NCBI GenBank assembly: GCA_031553835.1
Contig: JAVBKX010000023.1
Span: 107,866 to 171,865 of the forward strand
Length of the DNA: 64,000 nucleotides
Source: JAVBKX01 sp031553835
GTDB taxonomy: Bacteria; Bacteroidota; Bacteroidia; Bacteroidales; Azobacteroidaceae
Direction of reading: 5' to 3'
Shown here piece by piece: positions 24,974 through 34,434 of the stretch. The position numbers were made by a program, and so were the translations under genes. A model generated the notes under the pieces. That model saw only the letters and a list, made by a program, of their open reading frames with translations. It had not been told where the DNA came from and did not search any database. Position 1 is the stretch's first letter; the number at the start of each line of letters is the position of its first letter.

Positions 24974-26083
24974 ATGAATCAGGAGATTAGTATTCAAAAT
25001 TATAACGAGATATTTCGTCAAATCGTAGCCGAAATTAAATCGACACGGGTTGTTATTGCCAATCGCATCAATAATTCAATGATACAGATGTATTGGAATA
25101 TTGGAAAGCGATTATCAATTGAAGGATTAGAAAAAGGTTATGGGAGCAATGTAGTAAATAGATTATCAGCTGACCTTCAATGTGAGTTTCCGGGAATGAG
25201 CGGATTTTCTCCTCGGAACTTATGGGATATGAAACGTTTTTATGAGCTTTATAATCAAGAAGATAAAAAACTGCGGCAGACTGCCGCAGTTTTAGAACCG
25301 GACGAAAAACTGCGACATGTTGCCGCAGTTTTGGGCGAAAATGAGCAACTGCCACAATATGTGGCACTTTTACCATGGGGACATCAACTTAAAATTTTAG
25401 AAAAAATAAAGAATCGAGATGAAGCATTATATTATGTTGAATCATCTGTTAAAATGGGTTGGACACGTAATGTGCTTCTAAATTTCATCAAAGCAGATGC
25501 TTACAAAAACAGTAGAGTATTACCTAAACAACATAATTTCAATATCGCTTTACCCGAACATTTACAGGAACAAGCCGATGAAATTCTAAAAAGTACATAT
25601 AATCTTGATTTTATTAACGCTACTCATGCAATCAAAGAGCGTGAATTAGAAAGACGTTTGGTTGAGAAAATCAAACTATTTTTATTGGAGCTTGGACATG
25701 GTTTTACTTTTATCGGAAATCAACATCGTCTTACTCTTGGCAAAAAGGAATACTTTGTAGATTTGCTATTCTTTCACCGAAAATTAAAATCATTGGTTGC
25801 AATTGATCTTAAAATCGGAGAATTCGAACCTGAATATATTGGGAAAATGAATCATTATCTTGGGTTATTGGATGAACAGGTGCGAATGCCGGAAGAAAAT
25901 CCGTCCATAGGTATTATCTTATGTGCCGATAGAGACCATGTAGAAGTAGAAATGGCATTGCGAGATTTCAGAAAACCGATTGGAGTTGCTGAATATCAAC
26001 TTCAATTCCCAGAAAAACAACTGAAGGAAATGATTAGCAGAGAGATATTAGAAAGTGAAAACTTAGATGATGATATTATATGA
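24974..26083 (+). CDS. YhcG-type PD-(D/E)XK nuclease family protein (DUF1016)
   Basis: The protein has 369 residues from the ATG at 24974 (9 nt after mnmE). The N-terminal DUF1016 domain has VVIANRINNSMIQMYWNIGK and GFSPRNLWDMKRFYELY. The C-terminal PD-(D/E)XK nuclease domain has LLELGHGFTFIGNQHRLTLG, EYFVDLLFFHRKLKSLVAID and KIGEFEPEYIGKMN. This supplies the Asp and the Asp/Glu-x-Lys of the nuclease core. Between them lies a repetitive stretch (about residues 98-136) with three copies of KLR/QLPxxxAVL, encoded by DNA palindromes. Similar proteins occur with mobile or defence genes. It has a distinctly AT-rich 3' half compared with mnmE. Confidence 0.9.
   Translation: MNQEISIQNYNEIFRQIVAEIKSTRVVIANRINNSMIQMYWNIGKRLSIEGLEKGYGSNVVNRLSADLQCEFPGMSGFSPRNLWDMKRFYELYNQEDKKLRQTAAVLEPDEKLRHVAAVLGENEQLPQYVALLPWGHQLKILEKIKNRDEALYYVESSVKMGWTRNVLLNFIKADAYKNSRVLPKQHNFNIALPEHLQEQADEILKSTYNLDFINATHAIKERELERRLVEKIKLFLLELGHGFTFIGNQHRLTLGKKEYFVDLLFFHRKLKSLVAIDLKIGEFEPEYIGKMNHYLGLLDEQVRMPEENPSIGIILCADRDHVEVEMALRDFRKPIGVAEYQLQFPEKQLKEMISREILESENLDDDII
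25267..25332. repeat. Palindromic repeats inside the YhcG-type gene
   Basis: A perfect palindrome of 13-nt arms around one base (25267-25293; arm AAAACTGCGGCAG) is followed by a second, imperfect copy at 25306-25332. They encode the KLRQTAAVL and KLRHVAAVL repeats. Confidence 0.7.
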
Positions 26084-26088
26084 TTTAT

Positions 26089-26264
26089 CATTGTTGTCCG
26101 GCAAACCGGTATGTTTCAGGTGCAATCACTAACGAATAGACAATGAGTGTGTTGAGGAATTTGATACTGTCACTTTTTCTGAATAAACGATTTTTTATCC
26201 AAAACTCAGGCTAATAACTTAAGAAATAGAAACAGTATTTATTCCGATTTACCGGACAACAATG
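26089..26264. mobile_element. IS- or MITE-like remnant with terminal inverted repeats
   Basis: The left end CATTGTTGTCCGG (26089-26101) is repeated perfectly inverted at 26252-26264, and similarity continues imperfectly inward (AAAcCGG against AAATCGG). The 176-nt element has no coding capacity. It begins 6 nt after the stop of the YhcG-type gene. No clear target duplication was seen. It may be an internally deleted insertion sequence or a non-autonomous element. Confidence 0.6.
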
Positions 26265-26359
26265 GTTTTAAACCTCAAAAGGTGTCATCAAACATGAGGG
26301 TTTCACTAAAGCTGGGAAGTGGGTAATATTATAGGATGTGATCCAGTCGGTTGAATTAT

Positions 26360-26896
26360 TTATTCGGGCTTGTGTACCACCCTGTCGAAAAATGGATTTT
26401 TAGTTGAAGCGCTTACCGGAATCGCAAATACGCATTTGCACCCGTTGAGCCAGTTTAATTCTTGCGCAGCCAATCCAACAGAAAACATCACCCTTGTGTC
26501 TAAACGTAAATCGGCGGCTGTGGCGCATGCAGAACCAATGGCAATTCCAACATCAATTGTATTAATGGCGCAGGGTACTTCTTCCGGTTTTGCGCTGCAA
26601 AGAGGAAAACCACAATGTCCACAGTTCAGACTTTGGGTTTTGCAATGAGTTCCGATTAATACTATAGCCTCTGCCGATTGAATACACAACGCATCCCGTA
26701 AGAAGAATTTCATTCCATTTCGTTCTCCCATTTCGTATGTTTTTTCTGATAAAATGCGGACATCATCCCCTTCCACCATAGCAATTTCGATGATATCGAT
26801 TCCTTTGCCTTTGGGAGCGGTTCTGGCTGCAGTCATCATTTGCCTGACCGCATGTAAGATGTATTCGTGACGCGATGTTCTTTCGTTTACGACCAT
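26360..26896 (-). CDS. DUF2148 domain ferredoxin-like protein
   Basis: The protein has 178 residues with a Cys cluster LIGTHCKTQSLNCGHCGFPLC near 101-121 and further Cys residues at VPCAINTID and GSACATAAD, typical of DUF2148. These are thought to bind an iron-sulfur or other metal centre. The function is unknown. It reads left from a -7 box at 26916-26923. The long 3' gap holds only the IS/MITE-like remnant. Confidence 0.85.
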   Translation of the reverse strand: MVVNERTSRHEYILHAVRQMMTAARTAPKGKGIDIIEIAMVEGDDVRILSEKTYEMGERNGMKFFLRDALCIQSAEAIVLIGTHCKTQSLNCGHCGFPLCSAKPEEVPCAINTIDVGIAIGSACATAADLRLDTRVMFSVGLAAQELNWLNGCKCVFAIPVSASTKNPFFDRVVHKPE

Positions 26897-26915
26897 AAGT
26901 TTATAGCTATCTGTA

Positions 26916-26923
26916 CAAAAGTA
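26916..26923 (-). promoter_or_regulatory. -7 box (TACTTTTG) of the DUF2148 gene
   Basis: Exact TAnnTTTG match on the minus strand 20 nt before the ATG at 26896. Confidence 0.5.
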
Positions 26924-26989
26924 ACATTTTCACTTCATTTCCCAAAATATAACGATTAATGGTCTTTCAATATATTGCACGTCGATAGT

Positions 26990-28540
26990 TTAGATGACTC
27001 CCCGTATCCGGTCTTCAAACGCAGAAAGTGCCGCTTTGGCGCCTTCTCCCATTGCAATAACAATTTGTTTATAGGGTACTGTGGTAACATCTCCGGCAGC
27101 ATAAATTCCGGGAATATTGGTGCGGCCATGTGCATCGACCTCAATTTCACCCAAATGATTGATTGTAACAATGTCTTTGAATACCGAGCTATTGGCGGTT
27201 AGGCCGATTTGAACAAAGATGCCATCCAATTCAACCGTGCGTTCTTCATTGGTCACTCGGTTTTTTACTTTCATTCCGGTTACTTTTTCTCCATTGCCAA
27301 GTACTTCAGCCGTTTGGGAAGATAAAAAGATTTCTACATTCGATAATGTTTTAACTTTGTCTTGCAATACCAAATCGGCTTTCAGGTTATCTAAAAATTC
27401 AAATACTGTTACTTTCAAACAAATTCCGGCCAGGTCGATGGCCGCTTCGATTCCTGAATTTCCTCCTCCAATCACAGCAACATGTTTTCCCTGATAAAAC
27501 GGTCCGTCGCAATGCGGGCAAAAAGCAACACCCCGACCGATATACTCCGATTCTCCGGGAATATTTAGTTTGCGCCAACTGGCTCCGGTTGCAATAATCA
27601 GCGCAGGAGCTGCAAAAATTTCATTGCCGGTTGCAAACACATATTTATCTTTTCCTTGTATTTCAATTTTTTCTACTTGCCGGTGTTCCAACAAATCGAT
27701 AGCATAGTGTTGAATGTGCGTTTTCAGTCCCGCAGCTAACTCTTCGCCTGTTGTTTTTGGAATTGAAATCATATTTTCTATGCCTACGGTTTCTTTTACC
27801 TGTCCACCTAATCGTTCGGCTAATATGGCCACATTCAGACCTTTTCTTGCAGAATAAATCGCAGCAGCAACTCCGGCGGGACCACCTCCGATCACAATCA
27901 CATCATAATGTTTGATGGACGTTTCCTGTTGATGAGTGTCTGTCCCGTAAAAAGTTTCCAATTTAGCCAGCAATTCACCAAAATCAGTTTTGCCCGAATG
28001 AAGCAATTTTCCATCAGCAAAAACAGCCGGAACACCTTGTATTTTCAAGGCTTCCACTTCGGCCTGATTGATAGCTCCATCTACCATTTCATGCGAAATC
28101 CGGGGATTTAAAATCGCCATCAAATTCAATGCTTGTATCACATCCGGACAATTGGTGCAAGTGAGCGAAACATACGTAGTAAGATGTATGACTCCCTGCA
28201 ATGCTTTGACGCGATTACAGATCGTTTCGTCCGGAATATTTTTTCCTTTACCATCGCTGTTTAATATGGCCAGGAGCAAAGAGGTAAATTCGTGTCCGGT
28301 AGGCACTCCTCTAAATTTGATACCTGTATCGACGCCTCCTTTTAATAAAGAAAATTCCAATCCATCGCCCTCTTTTATTTGACAATGGATTTTGTCTGAA
28401 CACGTTGCCAGATCGTTCAATAATGACAACAATTCTTCCCGTTGTTCGTGTTGCGATACCACTGCAATGTCAAGAGTATATTCTGCATTTAGTGTTGCAA
28501 AAATATTTTTCACCTGTTCTTTTAATGCCGAATCTAACAT
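26990..28540 (-). CDS. ahpF: Alkyl hydroperoxide reductase subunit F
   Basis: The protein has 516 residues. It has an N-terminal tandem thioredoxin-like domain with the redox CTNCPD motif near residue 128, then an FAD/NADH domain: VIVIGGGPAGVAAAIYSARKG, CPHCDGPF with the second redox Cys pair near 340, VAVIGGGNSGIEAAIDLAG, and GIYAAGDVTT. It reduces AhpC with NAD(P)H electrons. It lies downstream of ahpC on the same strand, with a dispersed inverted repeat in the 99-nt gap. Confidence 0.97.
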   Translation of the reverse strand: MLDSALKEQVKNIFATLNAEYTLDIAVVSQHEQREELLSLLNDLATCSDKIHCQIKEGDGLEFSLLKGGVDTGIKFRGVPTGHEFTSLLLAILNSDGKGKNIPDETICNRVKALQGVIHLTTYVSLTCTNCPDVIQALNLMAILNPRISHEMVDGAINQAEVEALKIQGVPAVFADGKLLHSGKTDFGELLAKLETFYGTDTHQQETSIKHYDVIVIGGGPAGVAAAIYSARKGLNVAILAERLGGQVKETVGIENMISIPKTTGEELAAGLKTHIQHYAIDLLEHRQVEKIEIQGKDKYVFATGNEIFAAPALIIATGASWRKLNIPGESEYIGRGVAFCPHCDGPFYQGKHVAVIGGGNSGIEAAIDLAGICLKVTVFEFLDNLKADLVLQDKVKTLSNVEIFLSSQTAEVLGNGEKVTGMKVKNRVTNEERTVELDGIFVQIGLTANSSVFKDIVTINHLGEIEVDAHGRTNIPGIYAAGDVTTVPYKQIVIAMGEGAKAALSAFEDRIRGVI

Positions 28541-28571
28541 GATTTTAAGCGTATTATATTGTAAATTAGTT

Positions 28572-28632
28572 GAGAATGGAGAATTGAGAGTGGAGCATGT
28601 TGCAACTCATTCATTCTCAATTCTCCATTCTC
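28572..28632. repeat. Dispersed GAGAATTGAGA-type inverted repeat between ahpC and ahpF
   Basis: Perfect 18-nt arms, GAGAATGGAGAATTGAGA (28572-28589) and its reverse complement (28615-28632), are separated by 25 nt. The hairpin lies between two co-oriented genes and could attenuate ahpF or stabilise mRNA. Related sequences occur at 42553-42616, 43529-43556 and 56465-56496. Confidence 0.8.
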
Positions 28633-28639
28633 CACTTTA

Positions 28640-29206
28640 TTAAATTTTTCCGACTAAATCGATGCTCGGTTTCAAGGTTTGATCGCCTTTTTGCCATTTA
28701 GCAGGACATACTTCACCCGGATGCGATGCTACAAATTGTGAAGCTTCTACTTTTCTCAGCAATTCGTCTGCATTACGTCCGATGCCATTGTCGTGTATTT
28801 CTGCAATTTTAATTTTTCCCTCCGGATTCACCACGAAAGTGCCCCGGTAGGCCATGCCTTCTTCTTCAATCATCACCCCAAATGCACGGCTCAACACTCC
28901 GGTAGGATCGGCCAGCATCGGATATTTGATTTTGCGGATGCTTTCGGAAGCGTCATGCCAGGCTTTATGCACAAAATGAGAGTCTGTACTGACTGAATAT
29001 ACTTCTACGCCCATTTCTTGTAATTTAGCGTATTTTTCTGCGACATCGACCAATTCTGTAGGACAGACAAAGGTGAAGTCTGCCGGATAGAAAAAGAAAA
29101 TAGCCCATTTACCTTTAACGTCATTGCTGCTTACCGTTTTAAACTTTCCATTGTGATAAGCTTGAACTTTGAATTCAGGAAGTTGCGAATTGATAATTGA
29201 TTCCAT
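28640..29206 (-). CDS. ahpC: Peroxiredoxin AhpC
   Basis: The protein has 188 residues from the ATG at 29206, which encodes MESIINSQLPEFKVQAYHNG. The peroxidatic Cys is in FYPADFTFVCPTELVD (near residue 50) and the resolving Cys in HPGEVCPAKW (near 168), making it a typical 2-Cys peroxiredoxin. It removes hydrogen peroxide and organic peroxides with AhpF. The promoter (-33 TTTG, 20 nt, -7 TAAATTTG) is at 29246-29277. oxyR is divergent, indicating OxyR control. Confidence 0.97.
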   Translation of the reverse strand: MESIINSQLPEFKVQAYHNGKFKTVSSNDVKGKWAIFFFYPADFTFVCPTELVDVAEKYAKLQEMGVEVYSVSTDSHFVHKAWHDASESIRKIKYPMLADPTGVLSRAFGVMIEEEGMAYRGTFVVNPEGKIKIAEIHDNGIGRNADELLRKVEASQFVASHPGEVCPAKWQKGDQTLKPSIDLVGKI

Positions 29207-29245
29207 ACATTTAGTTTTTTTGAGATGAATATTTCGTTTGTCCTG

Positions 29246-29277
29246 CAAATTTATTGGCTTTATTGATATAAATCAAA
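29246..29277 (-). promoter_or_regulatory. ahpC promoter, both Bacteroidota elements present
   Basis: On the minus strand: TTTG (29274-29277), a 20-nt spacer, then TAAATTTG (29246-29253). This matches the -33/-7 arrangement used by the Bacteroidota primary sigma factor. Confidence 0.7.
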
Positions 29278-29288
29278 CTGATATTTTT

Positions 29289-29296
29289 TATCTTTG
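29289..29296 (+). promoter_or_regulatory. -7 box (TATCTTTG) of oxyR
   Basis: Exact TAnnTTTG match 20 nt before the oxyR ATG. The roughly 110-nt ahpC-oxyR gap is the likely OxyR operator region. Confidence 0.55.
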
Positions 29297-29316
29297 TATA
29301 AATAATATCTATATTC

Positions 29317-30258
29317 ATGACAATACAACAATTAGAATATGTAGTGGCGGTTGATAATCATCGTCATTTTGCAAAAGCGGCAGAGACATGTTGCGTTACG
29401 CAGCCAACGTTGAGTATGATGATCCAAAAATTGGAAGAGGAACTGGGAGTGAAGATTTTCGATCGGTCGGAACATCCCGTGCAACCGACTGTTGTCGGCA
29501 GACGATTGATAGAGCAGGCTCGTATTTCCTTGCGACATTTTAAGCAAATTGCAGCGATGGCTGAAGATGAGCGACAAACGGTAAAAGGAAGTTTTAGATT
29601 GGGCGTTATTCCCACTATCGCCCCTTATTTAGTTCCCGAATTACTGAGTAAACAAGGCGAAAGCCATAATGAGATTGAGTTGACATTGCACGAAAAGACC
29701 ACCAGCCAAATCATCGAACATTTACTGAATGGCACGCTCGATGGCGGATTGATGGCCGGACCATTAAATCATGCTCAATTGATCGAATATCCTGTTTATT
29801 ATGAAAAATTCTATGCCTACATTTCTCCTGAAGAAGCGGCGTATAATGAAAAAGAAATTGATTTGGACCAGGTAGATATTAATACCATTTGGCTTTTGGA
29901 GAATGTACATTGTCTGCGCGGACAGATCGAACGGTTGTGCAGAATGAAGCAAGCTGCCAAAAAGAATGTTGCCGTAAAATATGAAGCCGGAAGTATTGAT
30001 ACGTTGATCAATGTGGTCGATCATAATTCAGGAATGACCATTATCCCGGAAATGTCGGCTATGGGATTGAGCGAAGAACGTCAGGATCACCTTCGTACTT
30101 TTAAAAATATGGAGGCTTACAGAGAAGTATCGCTCGTCGTTAGCCAGGAATACGTACGACAGGCAATGCTTAATATGATTTTGGAAATCATCAAACAGTC
30201 TGTCCCTAAGTCTATGCAGGATAGTGAATTAAAGAAGTATGTAATTGATTTGGGATGA
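29317..30258 (+). CDS. oxyR: LysR-type regulator OxyR
   Basis: The protein has 313 residues: an N-terminal helix-turn-helix (TIQQLEYVVAVDNHRHFAKA, TQPTLSMMIQKLEEELGVKI) and a periplasmic-binding-like effector domain. A Cys in LENVHCLRGQIERLCRMKQA (near residues 199-210) gives the spaced Cys pair expected of OxyR disulfide sensing. Its divergent position to ahpC supports the peroxide-response assignment. Target genes beyond ahpCF are not visible here. Confidence 0.93.
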   Translation: MTIQQLEYVVAVDNHRHFAKAAETCCVTQPTLSMMIQKLEEELGVKIFDRSEHPVQPTVVGRRLIEQARISLRHFKQIAAMAEDERQTVKGSFRLGVIPTIAPYLVPELLSKQGESHNEIELTLHEKTTSQIIEHLLNGTLDGGLMAGPLNHAQLIEYPVYYEKFYAYISPEEAAYNEKEIDLDQVDINTIWLLENVHCLRGQIERLCRMKQAAKKNVAVKYEAGSIDTLINVVDHNSGMTIIPEMSAMGLSEERQDHLRTFKNMEAYREVSLVVSQEYVRQAMLNMILEIIKQSVPKSMQDSELKKYVIDLG

Positions 30259-30322
30259 TCGGATTCACTGTTGATTTTAAGTTTTTTTTGAAAGTTTAAA
30301 TAAGGTTAATACAACAAATAAG

Positions 30323-30330
30323 TAGATTTG
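30323..30330 (+). promoter_or_regulatory. -7 box (TAGATTTG) of the trehalose operon
   Basis: Exact TAnnTTTG match 39 nt before the ATG at 30369. Confidence 0.45.
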
Positions 30331-30368
30331 GGTATTTTCTAAATAAATCTGTAAATAGAAAAAGGCCA

Positions 30369-32537
30369 ATGAAACTTATCATTGTATCTAACCGCCTGCC
30401 ATTGAAAATTATTGAGGAAAATAATGAATACAAGATGGTTTCGAGTCCTGGAGGGTTATCAACCGGACTATGTTCATTAGAAATGGATATGCCTCAGTGT
30501 TGGGTCGGATGGCCGGGTTTACATCTTGAAGAAGGTGAAGAAAAAGAAAAATTCTATCGTTTATTAGCCGAAAAACAATATTGTCCGGTCGATTTATCTC
30601 CTGAACAAATTGAAAACTACTACGAAGGCTATTCTAATGATGTGCTGTGGCCGCTTTGTCATTATTTTTTATCCTGGATGCACGATGAATATCGCTATTG
30701 GAAAGCATACAAAGAAGTAAATAGCCTGTTTTGTGATGCTGTAATGGAAATCATCGAACCCGATGATATTGTTTGGATACACGATTATCATTTGATGCTG
30801 CTGCCTCAACTGATTCGCGAAAAAATGCCGGAAATCAGTATAGGTTATTTTTTACACATTCCTTTTCCTTCCTATGAATTGTTCCGTATTTTACCCGAGA
30901 GAGCCGCTCTTTTGAATGGCCTGTTAGGAGCCGATTTACTTGGATTCCATATTTACGGATATGCACGGCATTTTATCAGCGCCGCTTTTAATGTCTTGAA
31001 ATTAGATACGGTATTAGATGAAATCTATCTCGACGACCGGGTGGTTTATGCCAACGCTTTTCCTATGGGGATTCATTATGAAAAATATTATCAGGCAATG
31101 CAAAAGCCGTCGATGAAGAAAAAGGCGCAAGATTTGAAGAAAAATTTCGGGAAAGGAAAATTGATATTATCGGTTGACCGGTTGGATTACAGCAAAGGGA
31201 TTTTGATCAGGCTGAAAGGTTTTGAAACGTTTTTAGAAAGTAATCCGCAATATAAAGAAACGATCTCGCTGGTCATGATCGTTTCGCCGTCGCGTGACCA
31301 TGTGAGCACCTATATTGACCTCAAAAATGAAATAGATAAAACGGTAGGAAATATTAACGGGAAATATTCCACAGCGGGATGGAGGCCGGTATATTATTTT
31401 TATAGAACATTTGATTTTGAAGAATTAATTCCATTATTTTATATTTCGGATATTGCATTGGTGACGCCATTGAGAGATGGTATGAACTTAGTTGCCAAAG
31501 AATATGTAGCTGTTAAAAGAAATAAACCGGGAATACTGATCTTAAGTGAAATGGCCGGCGCAGCAGTTGAATTGTCTGATGCTATAGTTGTCAATCCGAA
31601 TGCCAAAGAAATAGCAAATGCAATTGTTCAGGCGTTGAAAATGCCGGAGAAAGAACAGTTGGCGGCGCTGCATTCCATGCAACAAATCATAGCTTCTCAA
31701 ACCGTTCAGCAATGGGCGGAAGACTTTATTGCCGAGTTGTCGAATGCCAAAGCGCGGAATGATGCATTGCGGAAGAAAATAGTAGGGGCGGCCAATACCG
31801 CGCTGATTGCAAAACAGTATCATTGTGCCCAAAAACGATTGATCATTCTTGACTACGATGGGACATTAATGCCTTTTTTTAAAGACCCGAAAAGTGCATG
31901 TCCAACATCTAAATTACTGCATTTGCTGGCAACATTGAGTAAGGATGCCCGCAATTATATCGTGGTCAGCAGTGGTCGCGACCAGCATACATTAGAATTG
32001 TGGCTTGGATATTTACCCATAGGATTGTCGGCCGAGCACGGCGCCTTTTATAAAGAAAACGGCAAATGGCATCAGAAAGTGGAAAAAACCGAATGGGATG
32101 CGGAAATCCTGAATATCATGCAACGAACGGTAAAGAGAACGCCTCATTCTAAATTGGAAATAAAAGAGACAGCATTGGTTTGGCATTACAGAAATGTGGA
32201 TACCTGGTTGGCCGAACTGAGAGTTGCCCAGTTGGTCGATGCCTTGATTAATCCTTGCGCCCGGAATAATCTTCAGATTATGAAAGGGAATAAAATTGTG
32301 GAAATCAAACCCATCGGTGTCAGTAAAGGAGATGAAATCAATCGGTTGATGAGTAATGATCATTATGATTTTGTAATGGCAATGGGAGATGATGTAACCG
32401 ATGAAGAAATGTTTTGCGCATTACCCGGAGATGCAATTACGATTAAAGTCGGTAAAAATTCCAATGCGGCAAAATATAATATTCCGGCCCAGCGACAAAC
32501 GATTGCATTTTTAAAAGAATTGATTAAAAGAAAGTAA
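30369..32537 (+). CDS. otsAB: Bifunctional trehalose-6-phosphate synthase/phosphatase
   Basis: The protein has 722 residues. Residues 1-460 are a GT20 synthase: KLIIVSNRLPLK, SSPGGLSTGL, WIHDYHLMLLPQLIR, ILSVDRLDYSKGI, and TPLRDGMNLVAKEYVA. It joins UDP-glucose and glucose-6-phosphate. From about 490 a HAD phosphatase follows: LIILDYDGTLMPF with the nucleophilic Asp, and AMGDDVTDEEMF near the C-terminus. It would remove phosphate to release trehalose, an osmoprotectant. The fusion order resembles eukaryotic and Bacteroidota proteins. It is followed 1 nt later by a GH15 enzyme. Confidence 0.95.
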   Translation: MKLIIVSNRLPLKIIEENNEYKMVSSPGGLSTGLCSLEMDMPQCWVGWPGLHLEEGEEKEKFYRLLAEKQYCPVDLSPEQIENYYEGYSNDVLWPLCHYFLSWMHDEYRYWKAYKEVNSLFCDAVMEIIEPDDIVWIHDYHLMLLPQLIREKMPEISIGYFLHIPFPSYELFRILPERAALLNGLLGADLLGFHIYGYARHFISAAFNVLKLDTVLDEIYLDDRVVYANAFPMGIHYEKYYQAMQKPSMKKKAQDLKKNFGKGKLILSVDRLDYSKGILIRLKGFETFLESNPQYKETISLVMIVSPSRDHVSTYIDLKNEIDKTVGNINGKYSTAGWRPVYYFYRTFDFEELIPLFYISDIALVTPLRDGMNLVAKEYVAVKRNKPGILILSEMAGAAVELSDAIVVNPNAKEIANAIVQALKMPEKEQLAALHSMQQIIASQTVQQWAEDFIAELSNAKARNDALRKKIVGAANTALIAKQYHCAQKRLIILDYDGTLMPFFKDPKSACPTSKLLHLLATLSKDARNYIVVSSGRDQHTLELWLGYLPIGLSAEHGAFYKENGKWHQKVEKTEWDAEILNIMQRTVKRTPHSKLEIKETALVWHYRNVDTWLAELRVAQLVDALINPCARNNLQIMKGNKIVEIKPIGVSKGDEINRLMSNDHYDFVMAMGDDVTDEEMFCALPGDAITIKVGKNSNAAKYNIPAQRQTIAFLKELIKRK

Positions 32538-32538
32538 T

Positions 32539-34332
32539 ATGGATAGTTTGGATTATGGCATTATAGGTAATTGCAAAACAGCCGCTTTAGTTTCTAAAAC
32601 AGGCAGTATTGATTGGCTGTGTTTTCCGGTATTTGATTCACCATCAGTATTTTCTAAGATTTTGGATGAAGAAAAAGGCGGAAATTTTGCTATAATTGCA
32701 TCAGCAGATTATACAATATCTCAACGATATTTCAGAGGAACCAACATTTTGTGTACCACATTCATGTCGGAAGAAGGCTCTTTCGAAGTCCTAGATTTTA
32801 TGCCGCGTTATCGCACTACTGATAATGAGCATTATATGCCTGCCGAAATATACCGTTTCATACGGCCGTTGAAAGGCAAACCGCATTTCAAAGTCCTGTA
32901 CAATCCGGTGATGAATTATGCCAGGGAAGCGGTGCTGAATCGCAAGTTCCCGGAGTTTATCCGCACATTTTCACTTGTCAATGGCAATGATAATATGTAT
33001 TTGTATTCCAGCCTGGATTTTGATGCCATACTGAACAGTGAAGAAATTTTGCTTGAAAAAGAAGAATTCCTGTTACTTTCATATAGCCAAAAGTTGATTC
33101 CGGTCGATACCGAAAGAGTGTATCTCGAATACCAACGGACAAAAGTGTATTGGTTGAATTGGAATAACCGTTCCCGTAAATTCCGGCAATATAATGAAAA
33201 TATATCGCGAAGTTTGCTGGTGCTTAAACTGATGTCGTATGAACAATCGGGAGCGGTACTTGCTGCTCTCACCACCAGTATTCCCGAAACCATCGGCGAA
33301 TCCCGCAATTGGGATTACCGTTTTTGCTGGATACGCGACGCTTCCATGTCGATCGAAACATTGATCAGCCTTGGACACCGCTCTACAGCAAGGCATTTCA
33401 TGGGATTTATCAAATCCATCTTAAAATCGAAATTAGACACATTCCAAATTATGTATGGAATTGACGGCTCGCGTGTCTTGACCGAAGAAATTTTGTTGCA
33501 TTTATCGGGTTATGAAAAATCCCAACCGGTTAGGGTTGGAAATGCCGCTTATAATCAAAAGCAAAATGATTCCTGGGGATATTTGATGGATGTTATTCAT
33601 AGTTATTATTTCCATTTTCCGGGCACGTTGGATGAAATGGAAGAAATGTGGGAAATTGTGCGGGTCATTGTCAGGCATGTTTACACCGAATGGCGCAATG
33701 CCGATCAAAGCATTTGGGAATTCAGGAATCGAGAAAAACATTTTGTATTTTCTAAAATTATGTGCTGGGTTGCATTGGATCGGGCAATCAAAATAGCAAC
33801 ATTTCTAGACCAGAAAGATTATGAAACAGCATGGAAAAAGGAAGCGGATCTGATTAAAAAAGAGATTTTCCTGCATGGATGGAACGAGCAACAACAAAGC
33901 TTTACCCAGGCTTATGATTCTGAAGATCTGGATGCATCTCTACTGCTGATGGAACAATACGGATTTATAGAACCGACAGATGAAAAATTTATCAAAACCG
34001 TAAAAAATATCAAAAAAGAATTATTCCACGACGGATTGATGTATAGATATAAGAATAATGATGATTTTGGTGCTCCATCTTCTGCATTTACCATTTGTAC
34101 TTTTTGGCTTGTCAGGGCTTTGTTTGTAATTGGAGAAAAAGAAGAAGCGCTGCAGATTTTCAACCAATTGTTAAGCTATACCAATCATTTGGGATTATTT
34201 AGCGAAGACCTTGATTTTGAGACAAAACGTCAGTTGGGAAATTTTCCACAAGCATACTCCCATTTAGCATTAATCGATACCGCTCTGCTGCTGACCGAAG
34301 AAAAGAACATTCCTAAATTTATAAAACCCTGA
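32539..34332 (+). CDS. Glycoside hydrolase family 15 protein (glucoamylase/trehalase-like)
   Basis: The protein has 597 residues. It opens DYGIIGNCKTAALVSKTGSI and contains DWLCFPVFDSPSVF. The GH15 catalytic region has ESRNWDYRFCWIRDASMSI near 253-271 and QNDSWGYLMDVIHSYYFH; the C-terminal acid is in EDLDFETKRQLGNFPQAYSHLALI. GH15 enzymes hydrolyse alpha-glucosides, and some bacterial members act on trehalose. Adjacency to the trehalose synthase/phosphatase (1 nt gap) suggests trehalose turnover, but the substrate is inferred. No signal peptide is seen, so it is cytoplasmic. Confidence 0.9.
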   Translation: MDSLDYGIIGNCKTAALVSKTGSIDWLCFPVFDSPSVFSKILDEEKGGNFAIIASADYTISQRYFRGTNILCTTFMSEEGSFEVLDFMPRYRTTDNEHYMPAEIYRFIRPLKGKPHFKVLYNPVMNYAREAVLNRKFPEFIRTFSLVNGNDNMYLYSSLDFDAILNSEEILLEKEEFLLLSYSQKLIPVDTERVYLEYQRTKVYWLNWNNRSRKFRQYNENISRSLLVLKLMSYEQSGAVLAALTTSIPETIGESRNWDYRFCWIRDASMSIETLISLGHRSTARHFMGFIKSILKSKLDTFQIMYGIDGSRVLTEEILLHLSGYEKSQPVRVGNAAYNQKQNDSWGYLMDVIHSYYFHFPGTLDEMEEMWEIVRVIVRHVYTEWRNADQSIWEFRNREKHFVFSKIMCWVALDRAIKIATFLDQKDYETAWKKEADLIKKEIFLHGWNEQQQSFTQAYDSEDLDASLLLMEQYGFIEPTDEKFIKTVKNIKKELFHDGLMYRYKNNDDFGAPSSAFTICTFWLVRALFVIGEKEEALQIFNQLLSYTNHLGLFSEDLDFETKRQLGNFPQAYSHLALIDTALLLTEEKNIPKFIKP

Positions 34333-34434
34333 CGATTGAACATGATTATCCGGGTGAATTTGTATCCAAACTGGATACGAAAGTGTATAAATTGGATGTG
34401 AGAATAGAAAATCTTTAAATATATAATCTGTAAA

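Noticed and set aside
26265..26359. Possible small gene or attachment site beside the IS/MITE-like element
   Set aside because: No frame, promoter or direct repeat was convincing.
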